A stretch of 24,422 bases of DNA from CADEED01 sp036274075 (GCA_036274075.1 DASUGK010000104.1:1-24422); one strand, 5' to 3'. Positions 1-7,183 are shown, counted from the stretch's first letter. The notes: a model not told the origin generated them from the sequence alone. Program-made: numbers and translations.

Positions 1-1940
1 GCTTCCACCTTGCGCTGCGCCTTCTCGATCTGGCGCGTGAGCATGCCGCTCTCGATGACCTCGCCTTCCTTCATGCCGGCCATGGCCAGCCACTTCTTCG
101 TGCGATTCGGGTCGCCGAAGATGCGCATGAGGTTGTCTTCCATCGATAGATAGAAGCGGCTCGAGCCCGGGTCACCCTGGCGGCCCGAACGGCCGCGCAG
201 CTGGTTGTCGATGCGGCGTGATTCGTGGCGCTCGGTGCCGACGATGTGCAGGCCGCCCGCCGCCACCACCCTGTCGTGCCGCTCCTGCCACTCGGCGCGG
301 ATGCGCGCGGCCGTGACTTCGTCGAGCCCGGCCTCGCCTGCCGCCTTGGCGGCCGCTTCGAGCTCGGCTTCGAGGTTGCCGCCGAGCTTGATGTCGGTAC
401 CGCGGCCGGCCATGTTCGTCGCGATCGTCACTTTGCCGGGCATGCCGGCCTGCTCGACGATGTGCGCCTCGCGCTCGTGCTGCTTGGCATTGAGCACGTC
501 GTGCTCGATGCCATGCTTGGTCAGCACGCCCGAGATGAGCTCGGAGCTTTCGATGGACGTCGTGCCGACCAGCACCGGCTGGCCGCGTTTCACGCAGTCC
601 TCGATGTCCTCGATGATGGCCTTGTACTTGTCCTGCTGCGTGAGATAGACGAAGTCCGGGTGATCCTGGCGGATCATCGGTTTGTTGGTCGGGATCACGA
701 CCACTTCCAGGCCGTAGATCTGCATGAATTCCGGCGCCTCGGTGTCGGCGGTGCCGGTCATGCCGGAGAGTTTCTTGTACAGGCGAAAATAGTTCTGGAA
801 GGTGATGCTCGCGACGGTCTGGTTTTCCGCGCGGACCTTCACGCCTTCCTTCGCCTCGACCGCCTGGTGCAGGCCGTCGGACCAGCGCCGGCCCGGCATG
901 GTGCGGCCGGTGAATTCGTCGACGATGATGACTTCGCCGCCGCGCACGATGTATTCCACGTCGCGCTTGTAGATCGCGTGCGCGCGCAGCGCCGCGTTCA
1001 GGTGGTGCATCAGGCGGATGTTGGCCGGGTCGTAGAGACTCTCGCCCTCGCGCAGCAGGCCGGCTTCGAGCATGAGCTGCTCGACGCGCTCGTGGCCGGC
1101 CTCGGTGAGGTGGGTCTGCTTCTGCTTCTCGTCGACGGTGTAGTCACCGGGGACGAAATCTGCCGGGGTGTTGCCCTGCTTGTCTTCTTCGCCGATCTGT
1201 TTCTTGAGGCGCGGCACCAGCTTGTCGATCTTGAGGTAGAGATCGGTGTTCTCTTCCGCGGGGCCGGAGATGATGAGCGGCGTGCGCGCCTCGTCGATGA
1301 GGATGGAGTCGACTTCGTCGACGATGGCGAAGGCCAGCTTGCGCTGCACGCGTTCCTCGAGGCTGAAGGCCAGGTTGTCGCGCAGGTAGTCGAAACCGAA
1401 TTCGTTGTTGGTGCCGTAGGTGATGTCGCAGGCGTAAGCGGCGCGCTTCTCGGCGGAGTCCTGCTGGTTCCTGATGACACCGACGGTGAGGCCGAGGAAG
1501 CGGTAGATGGGCCCCATCCAGTCCGCGTCACGCTGCGCCAGGTATTCGTTGACGGTGACGACGTGGACGCCTTCGCCGGTGAGCGCGTTGAGGTAGGCGG
1601 CGAGCGTCGACATCAGCGTCTTGCCTTCGCCGGTGCGCATCTCGGCGATGCGGCCGTCGTGCAGAGTCAGGCCACCGATGAGCTGCACGTCGAAGTGGCG
1701 CATGCCGAGGGTGCGGCGCGAGGCTTCGCGCACGACCGCGAAGGCTTCCGGCGCCAGGTCGTTCAGCGTTTCGCCCGCGGCGAGGCGCTTGCGGAATTCG
1801 TCGGTCTTGGCTTGCAGGGCCTCGTCGCTCAATGCCTTCAGCGTGTCTTCGAACGCCCCGGCTTTGCGAACCGTCGCCTCGTAGCCACGGACGATTCGAT
1901 CGTTGCGACTGCCGAAGAGTCGCGTCAGGAGATTGAGCAC
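1..1940 (-). CDS. secA: SecA, preprotein translocase ATPase (3' end beyond window)
   Basis: SecA is the cytoplasmic and peripheral-membrane motor that pushes preproteins through SecYEG. The N-terminal 646 codons are visible; the usual length is about 900, so the C-terminal third lies outside the window. The N-terminus MLNLLTRLFGSRNDR is typical of SecA. A Walker A MRTGEGKT sits near residues 101-108, the DEAD-like VDEVDS near 207-212, and LRGRSGRQGD (helicase motif VI) near 581. The start is a GTG at 1940-1938, preceded by AAGGA at 7-nt spacing; no in-frame ATG fits better. A TAGAAT -10-like hexamer lies upstream (2022-2027) but has no good -35 partner. Transcription may begin in the M23-secA gap, which also carries a paired-hairpin element. 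The 652-aa plus-strand ORF over this region is an antisense shadow. Confidence 0.97.
   Translation of the reverse strand, partial: MLNLLTRLFGSRNDRIVRGYEATVRKAGAFEDTLKALSDEALQAKTDEFRKRLAAGETLNDLAPEAFAVVREASRRTLGMRHFDVQLIGGLTLHDGRIAEMRTGEGKTLMSTLAAYLNALTGEGVHVVTVNEYLAQRDADWMGPIYRFLGLTVGVIRNQQDSAEKRAAYACDITYGTNNEFGFDYLRDNLAFSLEERVQRKLAFAIVDEVDSILIDEARTPLIISGPAEENTDLYLKIDKLVPRLKKQIGEEDKQGNTPADFVPGDYTVDEKQKQTHLTEAGHERVEQLMLEAGLLREGESLYDPANIRLMHHLNAALRAHAIYKRDVEYIVRGGEVIIVDEFTGRTMPGRRWSDGLHQAVEAKEGVKVRAENQTVASITFQNYFRLYKKLSGMTGTADTEAPEFMQIYGLEVVVIPTNKPMIRQDHPDFVYLTQQDKYKAIIEDIEDCVKRGQPVLVGTTSIESSELISGVLTKHGIEHDVLNAKQHEREAHIVEQAGMPGKVTIATNMAGRGTDIKLGGNLEAELEAAAKAAGEAGLDEVTAARIRAEWQERHDRVVAAGGLHIVGTERHESRRIDNQLRGRSGRQGDPGSSRFYLSMEDNLMRIFGDPNRTKKWLAMAGMKEGEVIESGMLTRQIEKAQRKVE
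147..153 (+). repeat. near-copy of the GTAGATAG word (GATAGATAG) in secA
   Basis: The secA codons here read TTC TAT CTA TCG (F-Y-L-S). This copy has A instead of G before TAGATAG, so it matches only seven of eight bases of the recurrent octamer. Confidence 0.4.
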
Positions 1941-2078
1941 TTACGGATCCTTGCCAGAAACGAACGAGAAAACTGCAGTATTGTCAGCAACTTAGGGCTG
2001 AGCGCCGTCGACCGGGCCGGTATTCTACGGATAGACCCGAGCACGCGGTACTGGTTTCAGCTCTGTACCCCGAACAGT

Positions 2079-2168
2079 GGTGTCAGAGCGGGGTTATCGG
2101 GATTCGGCTGGTGGAGATCAATGGCGAGGGAGGCCCGGGAAGAATCCCGGCAATCCCTCTCTGACACC
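2079..2168. repeat. REPIN-like paired inverted repeat between M23 gene and secA
   Basis: A perfect 10-bp inverted repeat, GGTGTCAGAG (2079-2088) and CTCTGACACC (2159-2168), brackets about 70 bp. Inside is a second inverted pair, CGGGATTC (2098-2105) and GAATCCCG (2142-2149). There is also an alternative strong hairpin at 2126-2159, with GAGGGA/TCCCTC outer and CCGGGA/TCCCGG inner stems and a four-base loop. Outward-facing short conserved heads around hairpins are the architecture of REP doublets mobilised by RAYT (IS200-like) transposases. The element begins 11 nt after the M23 stop codon. It has no T-tract, so it is not a classical terminator, though the hairpin could slow transcription or protect the M23 mRNA 3' end. 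No second copy was seen in this window. Confidence 0.5.
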
Positions 2169-2179
2169 CAACCTCGGGG

Positions 2180-3088
2180 TTAGCGGCCGATGAAGGTCAG
2201 GGGGTCGATCTGGCGGCCGTTCTTGAGGACTTCGAAGTGGACGTGCGGGCCGGTGGAGCGGCCGGTCGAGCCGACGTAGGCCAGCGTATCGCCGCGCGCC
2301 ACGGTGCGGCCCACGGGCACGGCCAGGCTCTGGTTGTGGCCGTAGCGTGTGATCAGGCCATTGCCATGGCTGACCTCGACCAGGTTGCCGTAGCCGGCCT
2401 TTTCGCCCGAGAAGGTCACGACGCCGGCGGCCACGGCCACCACGTCCGCGCCCCGCGGGCTCGCGAAATCGATGCCCTTGTGGAAGGCCTGGTGGCCATT
2501 GAAGGGGTCCTGCCGCTCGCCGAAGTACGAGGAGATGTGGCCGTTACGCACCGGGCGGCCGTCGGGTCGGATCTGCTCATCGAGCTTTTTCGACAGCAGC
2601 GCATTCTCGAGCGCCGCGAGCTGCGCGTCGCGCGAGGAAATCTTCTGTTCCAGGCCATTCAACAGGGCGTTGAGATCCGGCGCCTGCATGGCCGCGCCGA
2701 TGTCCGACTCCGGGCCACCGATGGCCGGCTGGCTCTCGAAATCGAACTCGCGGTTGTCGATGTTCGCCATCTGCGTGAGGCGCTTGCCCAGCGCGTCGAG
2801 GCGGATGACGTGGGCATTCATCTGGCCGATGCGCATGGCCACCGCGTCCACGCGGCGCTGCAATTCGGCCTTGAGTTCCTTGATCTCGGCCTGCTGCTCG
2901 GCGAGCGTGGCCGACCAGGTCTGCACGCCACCGGGAGCCCTGCGGCTCTCACCGATCTTGAGTCCGAGGCTGAAAGCGGTGGCCAGGATGGCGATCAGCA
3001 CCGTCGCGAAGCCGGCGACGGCCAGGGGATGTCCTAAGTTGACGTGGCGGGCGCGTCCTTCGCGGCGAGAGAAAAAAATGATGTTCAT
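2180..3088 (-). CDS. Membrane-anchored M23 (LytM-type) peptidoglycan endopeptidase
   Basis: A 302-aa protein with a short basic cytoplasmic N-terminus, one membrane segment (about residues 21-43), a coiled-coil-prone stretch (about 60-170) and a C-terminal M23 domain (about 180-300). The zinc and catalytic residues are complete: H203 and D207 in HKGID, H251, and H282/H284 in HVHFEV. It should therefore be an active metallo-endopeptidase cutting peptide cross-links in the periplasm, unlike degenerate EnvC/NlpD-type activators. The ATG at 3088 has GGAG upstream at 8-nt spacing. It is divergent from dciA and upstream of secA, a position occupied by a similar M23 gene in Pseudomonas and Xanthomonas. 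The stop TAA is at 2182-2180. The exact physiological substrate cannot be read from the sequence. Confidence 0.93.
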   Translation of the reverse strand: MNIIFFSRREGRARHVNLGHPLAVAGFATVLIAILATAFSLGLKIGESRRAPGGVQTWSATLAEQQAEIKELKAELQRRVDAVAMRIGQMNAHVIRLDALGKRLTQMANIDNREFDFESQPAIGGPESDIGAAMQAPDLNALLNGLEQKISSRDAQLAALENALLSKKLDEQIRPDGRPVRNGHISSYFGERQDPFNGHQAFHKGIDFASPRGADVVAVAAGVVTFSGEKAGYGNLVEVSHGNGLITRYGHNQSLAVPVGRTVARGDTLAYVGSTGRSTGPHVHFEVLKNGRQIDPLTFIGR

Positions 3089-3142
3089 CCCGCCCGCTCC
3101 AAAACGACTCTGCCCGAGATACCGGTCGCCATCGATGATGCT

Positions 3143-3171
3143 GTTCTATTCGGCGAACCAAGTAACATCAA
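3143..3171 (-). promoter_or_regulatory. Candidate sigma-70 promoter for the M23 gene
   Basis: On the minus strand, TTGATG (-35, 3171-3166) is followed by exactly 17 bp and TAGAAC (-10, 3148-3143). Each hexamer matches consensus at four of six positions. The predicted start near 3136 leaves a leader of just under 50 nt carrying the GGAG ribosome site. Confidence 0.4.
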
Positions 3172-3259
3172 GGACTTGCACCCAGCTGGAAACCCCGTTG
3201 TCATAGCTCCCTCGAGACGTTTGACTGCAATACATTCAAGGCCCAGCAGGCGCGAAACT

Positions 3260-3619
3260 ATGCCGAAAACACCCCGCCGAGACAAGCAAAGGGTCCGCCA
3301 AGGGTTACCCCCGAGGTCGGTCGGCGACTTAATCTCGGCGCGCCTGCCAATTCTGGTTAAGGGTGCACCGGCAACTGCCAAGGCGTCCGAGTGGCAGGTC
3401 GCAGTAATGGAGGCCTTGGGGCCTGAGCTCGCGAATAAGGTAAATCGCTGCTCCCTCGATAGCGGAAAGCTTACGGTGGTCGCGGAATCCTCCGCCTGGG
3501 CGGCCCGGATGCGCTTCGTCCTGGCCGAAATCGAACCCACCTTGGGCAAGCTGGTGCCCGGATTTCGCGAGCTCACGGTGCGAGTCCGCCCCACCAATCC
3601 GCCCCGCCCGAAACGCTGA
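3260..3619 (+). CDS. dciA: DciA-like (DUF721) replicative helicase loader
   Basis: A 119-aa basic protein with the DUF721 pattern: an N-terminal tail rich in Lys and Arg, then a small KH-like alpha/beta domain (about residues 25-110) including SSAWAARMRFVLAEI. In bacteria without DnaC or DnaI, DciA interacts with the replicative helicase DnaB and promotes its loading on DNA. The ATG at 3260 (MPKTPRRDKQ) is chosen because the family starts with such a basic tail. The in-frame extension back to 3044 overlaps the M23 gene and promoter. The ribosome site is weak (GCAGG). It is the only plus-strand gene here, divergent from the M23 gene and convergent with the GMC gene, 23 nt from its stop. Codon use is a little less GC-rich than its neighbours. 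A homologue lies near secA in several gammaproteobacteria. Confidence 0.85.
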   Translation: MPKTPRRDKQRVRQGLPPRSVGDLISARLPILVKGAPATAKASEWQVAVMEALGPELANKVNRCSLDSGKLTVVAESSAWAARMRFVLAEIEPTLGKLVPGFRELTVRVRPTNPPRPKR

Positions 3620-3642
3620 TCTGGCCTCATCCCCCTCGCTCC

Positions 3643-5331
3643 TCAGATTTCGCCGGAACCGAGCAGGTCGGCGGCGTGGTGGGCTGCACGGGCCGACAGT
3701 GCCATGTAAGTCAGCGAGGGATTCACGGTGCCCGACGAGGTCATGCACGAGCCGTCGGTGATGAACAGGTTGGCCACGTCGTGCGCCTGGTTGTAACGGT
3801 TCAGGACCGACGTCGCCGGGTCGTGGCCCATGCGCGCCGTGCCCATCTCGTGCACGGCCTGCCCCGGCGGACAGACATTGCCCAGGGGCGCGATGTTTTC
3901 GAAACCCGCCGCGGCCAGCATCTGCGCGGCGTCGCGGTTGGCGCGCTCCGCCAGGCGCCGTTCGTTCTCGCCGTGTGTGCAATCGATATTGACCAGCGGC
4001 AGGCCCCACTTGTCCTTGCGCCCCTCGTCGAGCTGCACGCGGTTGTCGGCGCGCGGCAGCATCTCGGCGAAACCGACCAGGCGCATGTCCCAGCGGCCGG
4101 GTTTGCGCAGGCGCTGCTTGAGCTCGACTCCGACGCCCACCTCCTGCGCGCCGCGCTCCCAGCCGCTGCGCCCCGAATATCCCTGGAAACCGAAGCCGCG
4201 CACGAAGTCGCCGTCCTGCTCCTCGAGGTTCACGTAGCGCGGTAGATAGAAGCCCGTGGGCCGCCGCCCGTAGTAGTAGCGGTCGAGGAAACCCGGATGC
4301 GTGCCGCTCGCGCCGATGCCGACCACGTGGTCCATGAGATGGCGGCCGACGGTGTCCGAGCGGTTGGCGAGCCCGCGGGGAAAATGCTCGGAACGCGACG
4401 CGAGCAGGATCTGCGTGCTGGCGATGGTCGAGGCGCACAGGAACACCACGCGCGCCTGGTAGGAGGAGCCCTGCCCGGTGTTCGCGTGGATGACGCGCAC
4501 GTTGGACACGCGCCGCTTGGCCGCGTCGTAGTCGAGGCGTTCGACAATGGCGTCGGTGACGATGGTCAGGTTGCCGGTCTTCTGCGCCGCCGGCAGCGTC
4601 GCCGACAACGACGAGAAATACGCGCCGTAGCCGCAGCCGCGTTCACAGACATTGCGCAACTGGCAGGGGCCGCGGCCCAGCGCGATGTGTTCGGCCCGCG
4701 GCTCGGTGAGATGCGCGCAGCGTCCCACCGTCACGCGGCGATCCGGGTGATCGGCCTCGGTCTTCTGCTTGAATGCGAGCTCCAGGCAATTGAGGCCGAG
4801 CGGCGCCATGAACTGCCCGTCGGGGAGTTGCTCGAGTCCTTCGTTGGCGCCCGAGACGCCGGCGAAACTCTCGACGCGGTCGTACCAGGGCGAGATGTCG
4901 GCGTAACGAATCGGCCAGTCGACGCCATGGCCGTCAAGCTTGTTGGCGTTGAAGTCGTAGTCGCTCATCCGGTAGGTCTGCCGGCCCCAGGTGATGGAAC
5001 GGCCGCCGAGGTGATAGCCGCGGATCCACGAAAACGGCCGGTCGGCCGGCGTGCTGTAGGGATGTTCGCTGTCACGAACCCACCACTGCTGCGTGGCGGC
5101 GCTGAAGGCGTGGCAGGTGCTCTGGATGGCGTAGTGCCCGGCGCGTTCCGCCTCCGGCACCATGCCGCGGTTCGGCACTTCCCAGGGCGAGGCGAAGTCC
5201 AGGTAGTCGACCTTGTGATCGATGTGCCGGCCGCGCTCGAGCAGCAGCGTCTTCAGGCCGCGCTCGCACAGCTCCTTGGCGGCCCAGCCTCCGCTGATTC
5301 CGGAACCGATGACGATGGCGTCGAAATCCAT
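3643..5331 (-). CDS. GMC-family FAD-dependent oxidoreductase (sugar/alcohol dehydrogenase large subunit)
   Basis: A 562-aa flavoprotein. The N-terminal Rossmann motif GSGISG (9-14) and E32 in LLLERG bind the ADP half of FAD; HLGGRS (107-112) belongs to the GMC N-domain. The C-terminal HEMGTARMG (H494) and VNPSLTYMALSARA (N537) supply the His/Asn pair of the GMC active site. Three closely spaced cysteines, C223, C229 and C233 in PCQLRNVCERGC, resemble the iron-sulfur ligands of FAD-dependent glucose dehydrogenases. The protein has no signal peptide of its own. The gene upstream, 16 nt away, encodes the Tat-signal small subunit that typically escorts such enzymes to the periplasm. Likely substrates are sugars, glycosides or sugar acids, with electrons passed to the respiratory chain; the exact substrate is not readable. 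The ATG at 5331 has GGGGAAAG upstream. Confidence 0.88.
   Translation of the reverse strand: MDFDAIVIGSGISGGWAAKELCERGLKTLLLERGRHIDHKVDYLDFASPWEVPNRGMVPEAERAGHYAIQSTCHAFSAATQQWWVRDSEHPYSTPADRPFSWIRGYHLGGRSITWGRQTYRMSDYDFNANKLDGHGVDWPIRYADISPWYDRVESFAGVSGANEGLEQLPDGQFMAPLGLNCLELAFKQKTEADHPDRRVTVGRCAHLTEPRAEHIALGRGPCQLRNVCERGCGYGAYFSSLSATLPAAQKTGNLTIVTDAIVERLDYDAAKRRVSNVRVIHANTGQGSSYQARVVFLCASTIASTQILLASRSEHFPRGLANRSDTVGRHLMDHVVGIGASGTHPGFLDRYYYGRRPTGFYLPRYVNLEEQDGDFVRGFGFQGYSGRSGWERGAQEVGVGVELKQRLRKPGRWDMRLVGFAEMLPRADNRVQLDEGRKDKWGLPLVNIDCTHGENERRLAERANRDAAQMLAAAGFENIAPLGNVCPPGQAVHEMGTARMGHDPATSVLNRYNQAHDVANLFITDGSCMTSSGTVNPSLTYMALSARAAHHAADLLGSGEI
4242..4249 (+). repeat. GTAGATAG word in the GMC gene
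   Basis: Sense codons are TTC TAT CTA CCG (F-Y-L-P, residues 361-364). TAT and CTA are both uncommon codons in this window. Confidence 0.6.
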
Positions 5332-5347
5332 GTGCTTTCCCCGCGCG

Positions 5348-5917
5348 TCAGACCGCGGAAGCGCGTCCGACTTCGGCCAGCGGCAGGCACGACTTCCACG
5401 CGCCGGGCACCAGCTCGTAGCGCAGTTCCTGCGTGGCGCCGACCTCGGAGTGGTAATAGGCGAGCAACACCAGGTATTTGAAGCGTCCGTAGGCCGGGTC
5501 GCGCATCGCGATGGCCTGCTCGTCGTGGGCGCGCATGAGCTCGAGCCGGCGTTCGCCGGTCAACTCGATGAAACCGGCACCGAACCTGTTCCAGGCGCGT
5601 TTCTCGATGGCCTGCAACACGCCGACCATGGCGGCACGCGTCTCGTCCGAACCCCAGTCGGCCAGCAGCTGGCGCAGGAACGCGGGCACGCCGGTGCCGC
5701 GCGCGCCCGGGGTATCCGTGGCCGGGATCATCACCTCGGTGACCTGTTCGAGCAGCCCGAACTCGTCGGGCGAGAACGCCACGCCCGCCGCGGAGGTGTC
5801 CTGCGGATCGCGCGTGAAGCGCAGCAGCGCGGCGCTGCCGCCCACGAGGAACACGGCGCCGAGCAGCAATGCACGGCGGTTCAGGCTTGCGTGGCTTGAC
5901 GACTCCAGCTCCGACAC
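5348..5917 (-). CDS. Gluconate 2-dehydrogenase subunit 3-like small subunit with Tat-type signal
   Basis: A 189-aa protein. Its N-terminus has twin arginines followed by a hydrophobic run (NRRALLLGAVFLVGG, about residues 13-27), fitting a Tat signal peptide although the -1 residue is Asn rather than Ser/Thr. The rest resembles the gluconate_2-dh3 family, including FSPDEFGLLEQVTEVMIPATDTPG and a C-terminal FKYLVLLAYYHSEVG. Members pair with GMC flavoproteins and carry them through the Tat system. The start is a GTG at 5917 with AGGGG at 7-nt spacing; no upstream in-frame ATG competes. It is cotranscribed with the GMC gene downstream. No cytochrome c subunit follows. Family assignment is from pattern memory and is likely; the enzyme's substrate is unknown. 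Confidence 0.82.
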   Translation of the reverse strand: MSELESSSHASLNRRALLLGAVFLVGGSAALLRFTRDPQDTSAAGVAFSPDEFGLLEQVTEVMIPATDTPGARGTGVPAFLRQLLADWGSDETRAAMVGVLQAIEKRAWNRFGAGFIELTGERRLELMRAHDEQAIAMRDPAYGRFKYLVLLAYYHSEVGATQELRYELVPGAWKSCLPLAEVGRASAV

Positions 5918-6030
5918 GAGATGACCCCTGATTCCCTCAGACCGGGATATCGGCCACGGTGCATCGAACTGGATCGGGAAAGGGTGCGCCGGATCATGAA
6001 TTCCGGGCGCGTGGAAAATGGACTACAGCG

Positions 6031-6048
6031 GCGGCAATTCCTTGCCGC
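6031..6048 (-). terminator. Hairpin just downstream of lpxC, possible terminator or 3'-end stabiliser
   Basis: Read on the minus strand, GCGGCAA and TTGCCGC form a perfect 7-bp stem closed by a GGAA (GNRA-type) tetraloop. It starts 18 nt after the lpxC stop codon. The nearest T-run (CATTTTCC) is about 10 nt further on, so it is not a canonical intrinsic terminator. Its position at the boundary between dcw/lpxC and the GMC pair suggests a transcript-end role. Confidence 0.35.
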
Positions 6049-6066
6049 GGGAATCCCCGGGAAATC

Positions 6067-6993
6067 TCAGATGACCGAGCCCACCGGTACCGGCGGCGGC
6101 TGTACGTAGGCGATGGGTGCGTCGGAAGGCTTCTCGAACACCACCGCTTCCCACGTCGAAGTGTCGGCGATGAGCTTGCGCAGCAGCTGGTTGTTGAGCT
6201 TGTGGCCCGATTTGTAGCCGCTGAATTCGCCGATCAGGCTGTGGCCCAGCAGGTACAGGTCGCCGATCGCGTCGAGGATCTTGTGCTTCACGAATTCGTC
6301 TTCGTAGCGCAGGCCGTCCTCGTTGAGCACGCGAAAATCGTCGAGCACGATGGCGTTGTCGAGGTTGCCGCCGAGCGCGAGGTTACGAGCGCGCATCATC
6401 TCGAGGTCGCGCATGAAGCCGAAAGTGCGCGCGCGGCTCACTTCCTTGAGGAACGAGGTGGTCGAGAAATCCATCGACGCCTTGTTGGCGCGGCGCTTGA
6501 ACAGCGGATGGTTGAACTCGATTTCGAAGTTCACCTTGAAGCCGTCGAAGGGGCGGAACTCGGCCCACTTGTCGCCGTCCTCGACGCGCACGCGTGACTT
6601 GATGCGCACGAATTTCTTGGGCGCGCGCTGGTCTTCGAAGCCGGCCGACTGCAGCAGGAACACGAACGGGCCGGCGCTGCCGTCCATGATGGGCACTTCG
6701 GCGGCGCTCAGGTCCACGTGCGCGTTGTCGATCCCGAGGCCGGCGAACGCCGACAGCAGGTGCTCGACGGTGGAGACGCGGGCGTCGCCATTTATAAGAG
6801 AGGTGCCGAGCTGGGTGTCACCGACGTTTTCGGCGCGGGCGCGCACTTCCCCCGGCGGATCCATGTCCGTGCGATGGAAGACGATGCCGGTGTCGGGTGC
6901 GGCCGGTCTAAGTGTCATCAACACTTTCTGCCCGGAGTGCAGGCCGACGCCCTGGGCGCGGATCGAGTTTTTGAGCGTGCGTTGTCCGAGCAT
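6067..6993 (-). CDS. lpxC: UDP-3-O-acyl-N-acetylglucosamine deacetylase
   Basis: LpxC is the zinc-dependent cytoplasmic enzyme that performs the committed step of lipid A synthesis. The 308-aa length matches the family (E. coli 305). Zinc ligands are present at H78 (STVEHLLSAF), H237 and D241 (KHKILDAIGDL), and the catalytic H264 lies in SGHKLNN. The ATG at 6993 (MLGQRTLKNS) is chosen because it gives the family N-terminus and has GGGAG at 6-nt spacing; the frame stays open to 7104 but that extension is not LpxC-like. It follows ftsZ after a 190-nt gap filled by a paired-hairpin element, so it may be separately regulated. The C-terminus PPPVPVGSVI is slightly longer than in E. coli. Codons 65-68 (TCT CTT ATA AAT) form an unusually AT-rich patch. 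Confidence 0.97.
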   Translation of the reverse strand: MLGQRTLKNSIRAQGVGLHSGQKVLMTLRPAAPDTGIVFHRTDMDPPGEVRARAENVGDTQLGTSLINGDARVSTVEHLLSAFAGLGIDNAHVDLSAAEVPIMDGSAGPFVFLLQSAGFEDQRAPKKFVRIKSRVRVEDGDKWAEFRPFDGFKVNFEIEFNHPLFKRRANKASMDFSTTSFLKEVSRARTFGFMRDLEMMRARNLALGGNLDNAIVLDDFRVLNEDGLRYEDEFVKHKILDAIGDLYLLGHSLIGEFSGYKSGHKLNNQLLRKLIADTSTWEAVVFEKPSDAPIAYVQPPPVPVGSVI

Positions 6994-7027
6994 CAGTGTC
7001 TCCCGGTCGCTCGGCAGTCGAGTGCAC

Positions 7028-7143
7028 CGGTAGCGCCGCCTCGTCCCGGTGGACATGGGCGGCATCGGGGAGCGTAGCCGCATTGTTCTGGGACAACGTC
7101 CCAAGGACTTCGCGGCACCGAGCCCCCAAAAGGGGCGCTACCG
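7028..7143. repeat. GTAG-headed paired hairpins (REPIN-like) or structured lpxC leader
   Basis: CGGTAGCGCC (7028-7037) and its exact reverse complement GGCGCTACCG (7134-7143) face each other at the two ends. Next to each GTAG head is a hairpin. On the plus strand GCCGCC (7035-7040) pairs with GGCGGC (7058-7063), with an inner GTCC/GGAC stem. On the minus strand, the other end reads GCCCC-TTTTG-GGGGC (7136-7122). A further hairpin, TGGGAC-loop-GTCCCA, lies at 7089-7103. GTAG heads beside stem-loops are a hallmark of RAYT-associated REP sequences. The element fills most of the gap upstream of lpxC, so it would be transcribed as the lpxC leader if the message starts at or before ftsZ. Confidence 0.5.
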
Positions 7144-7183
7144 TAACACAACTGCCATTGTCAGTCTTGGCTGGCCCTCGCCA

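Noticed and set aside
2022..2027. TAGAAT as the -10 of a secA promoter
   Set aside because: A good -10 match, but no -35-like hexamer at any usual spacing.
225..2183. 652-aa plus-strand ORF antisense to secA
   Set aside because: It mirrors secA, has low-complexity composition rich in Val, Asp, His and Arg, and lacks recognisable motifs. High GC removes stop codons from the opposite strand.
3177..3259. Possible sigma-70 promoter for dciA (TTGCAC or TTGACT boxes)
   Set aside because: No -10 hexamer of reasonable quality lies at 16-18 bp from either box.
6052..6065. AATCCCCGGGAAAT resembling the Noc-binding site ATTTCCCGGGAAAT
   Set aside because: It has two mismatches to consensus, overlaps the end region of lpxC, and Noc is a Firmicutes protein; probably chance.
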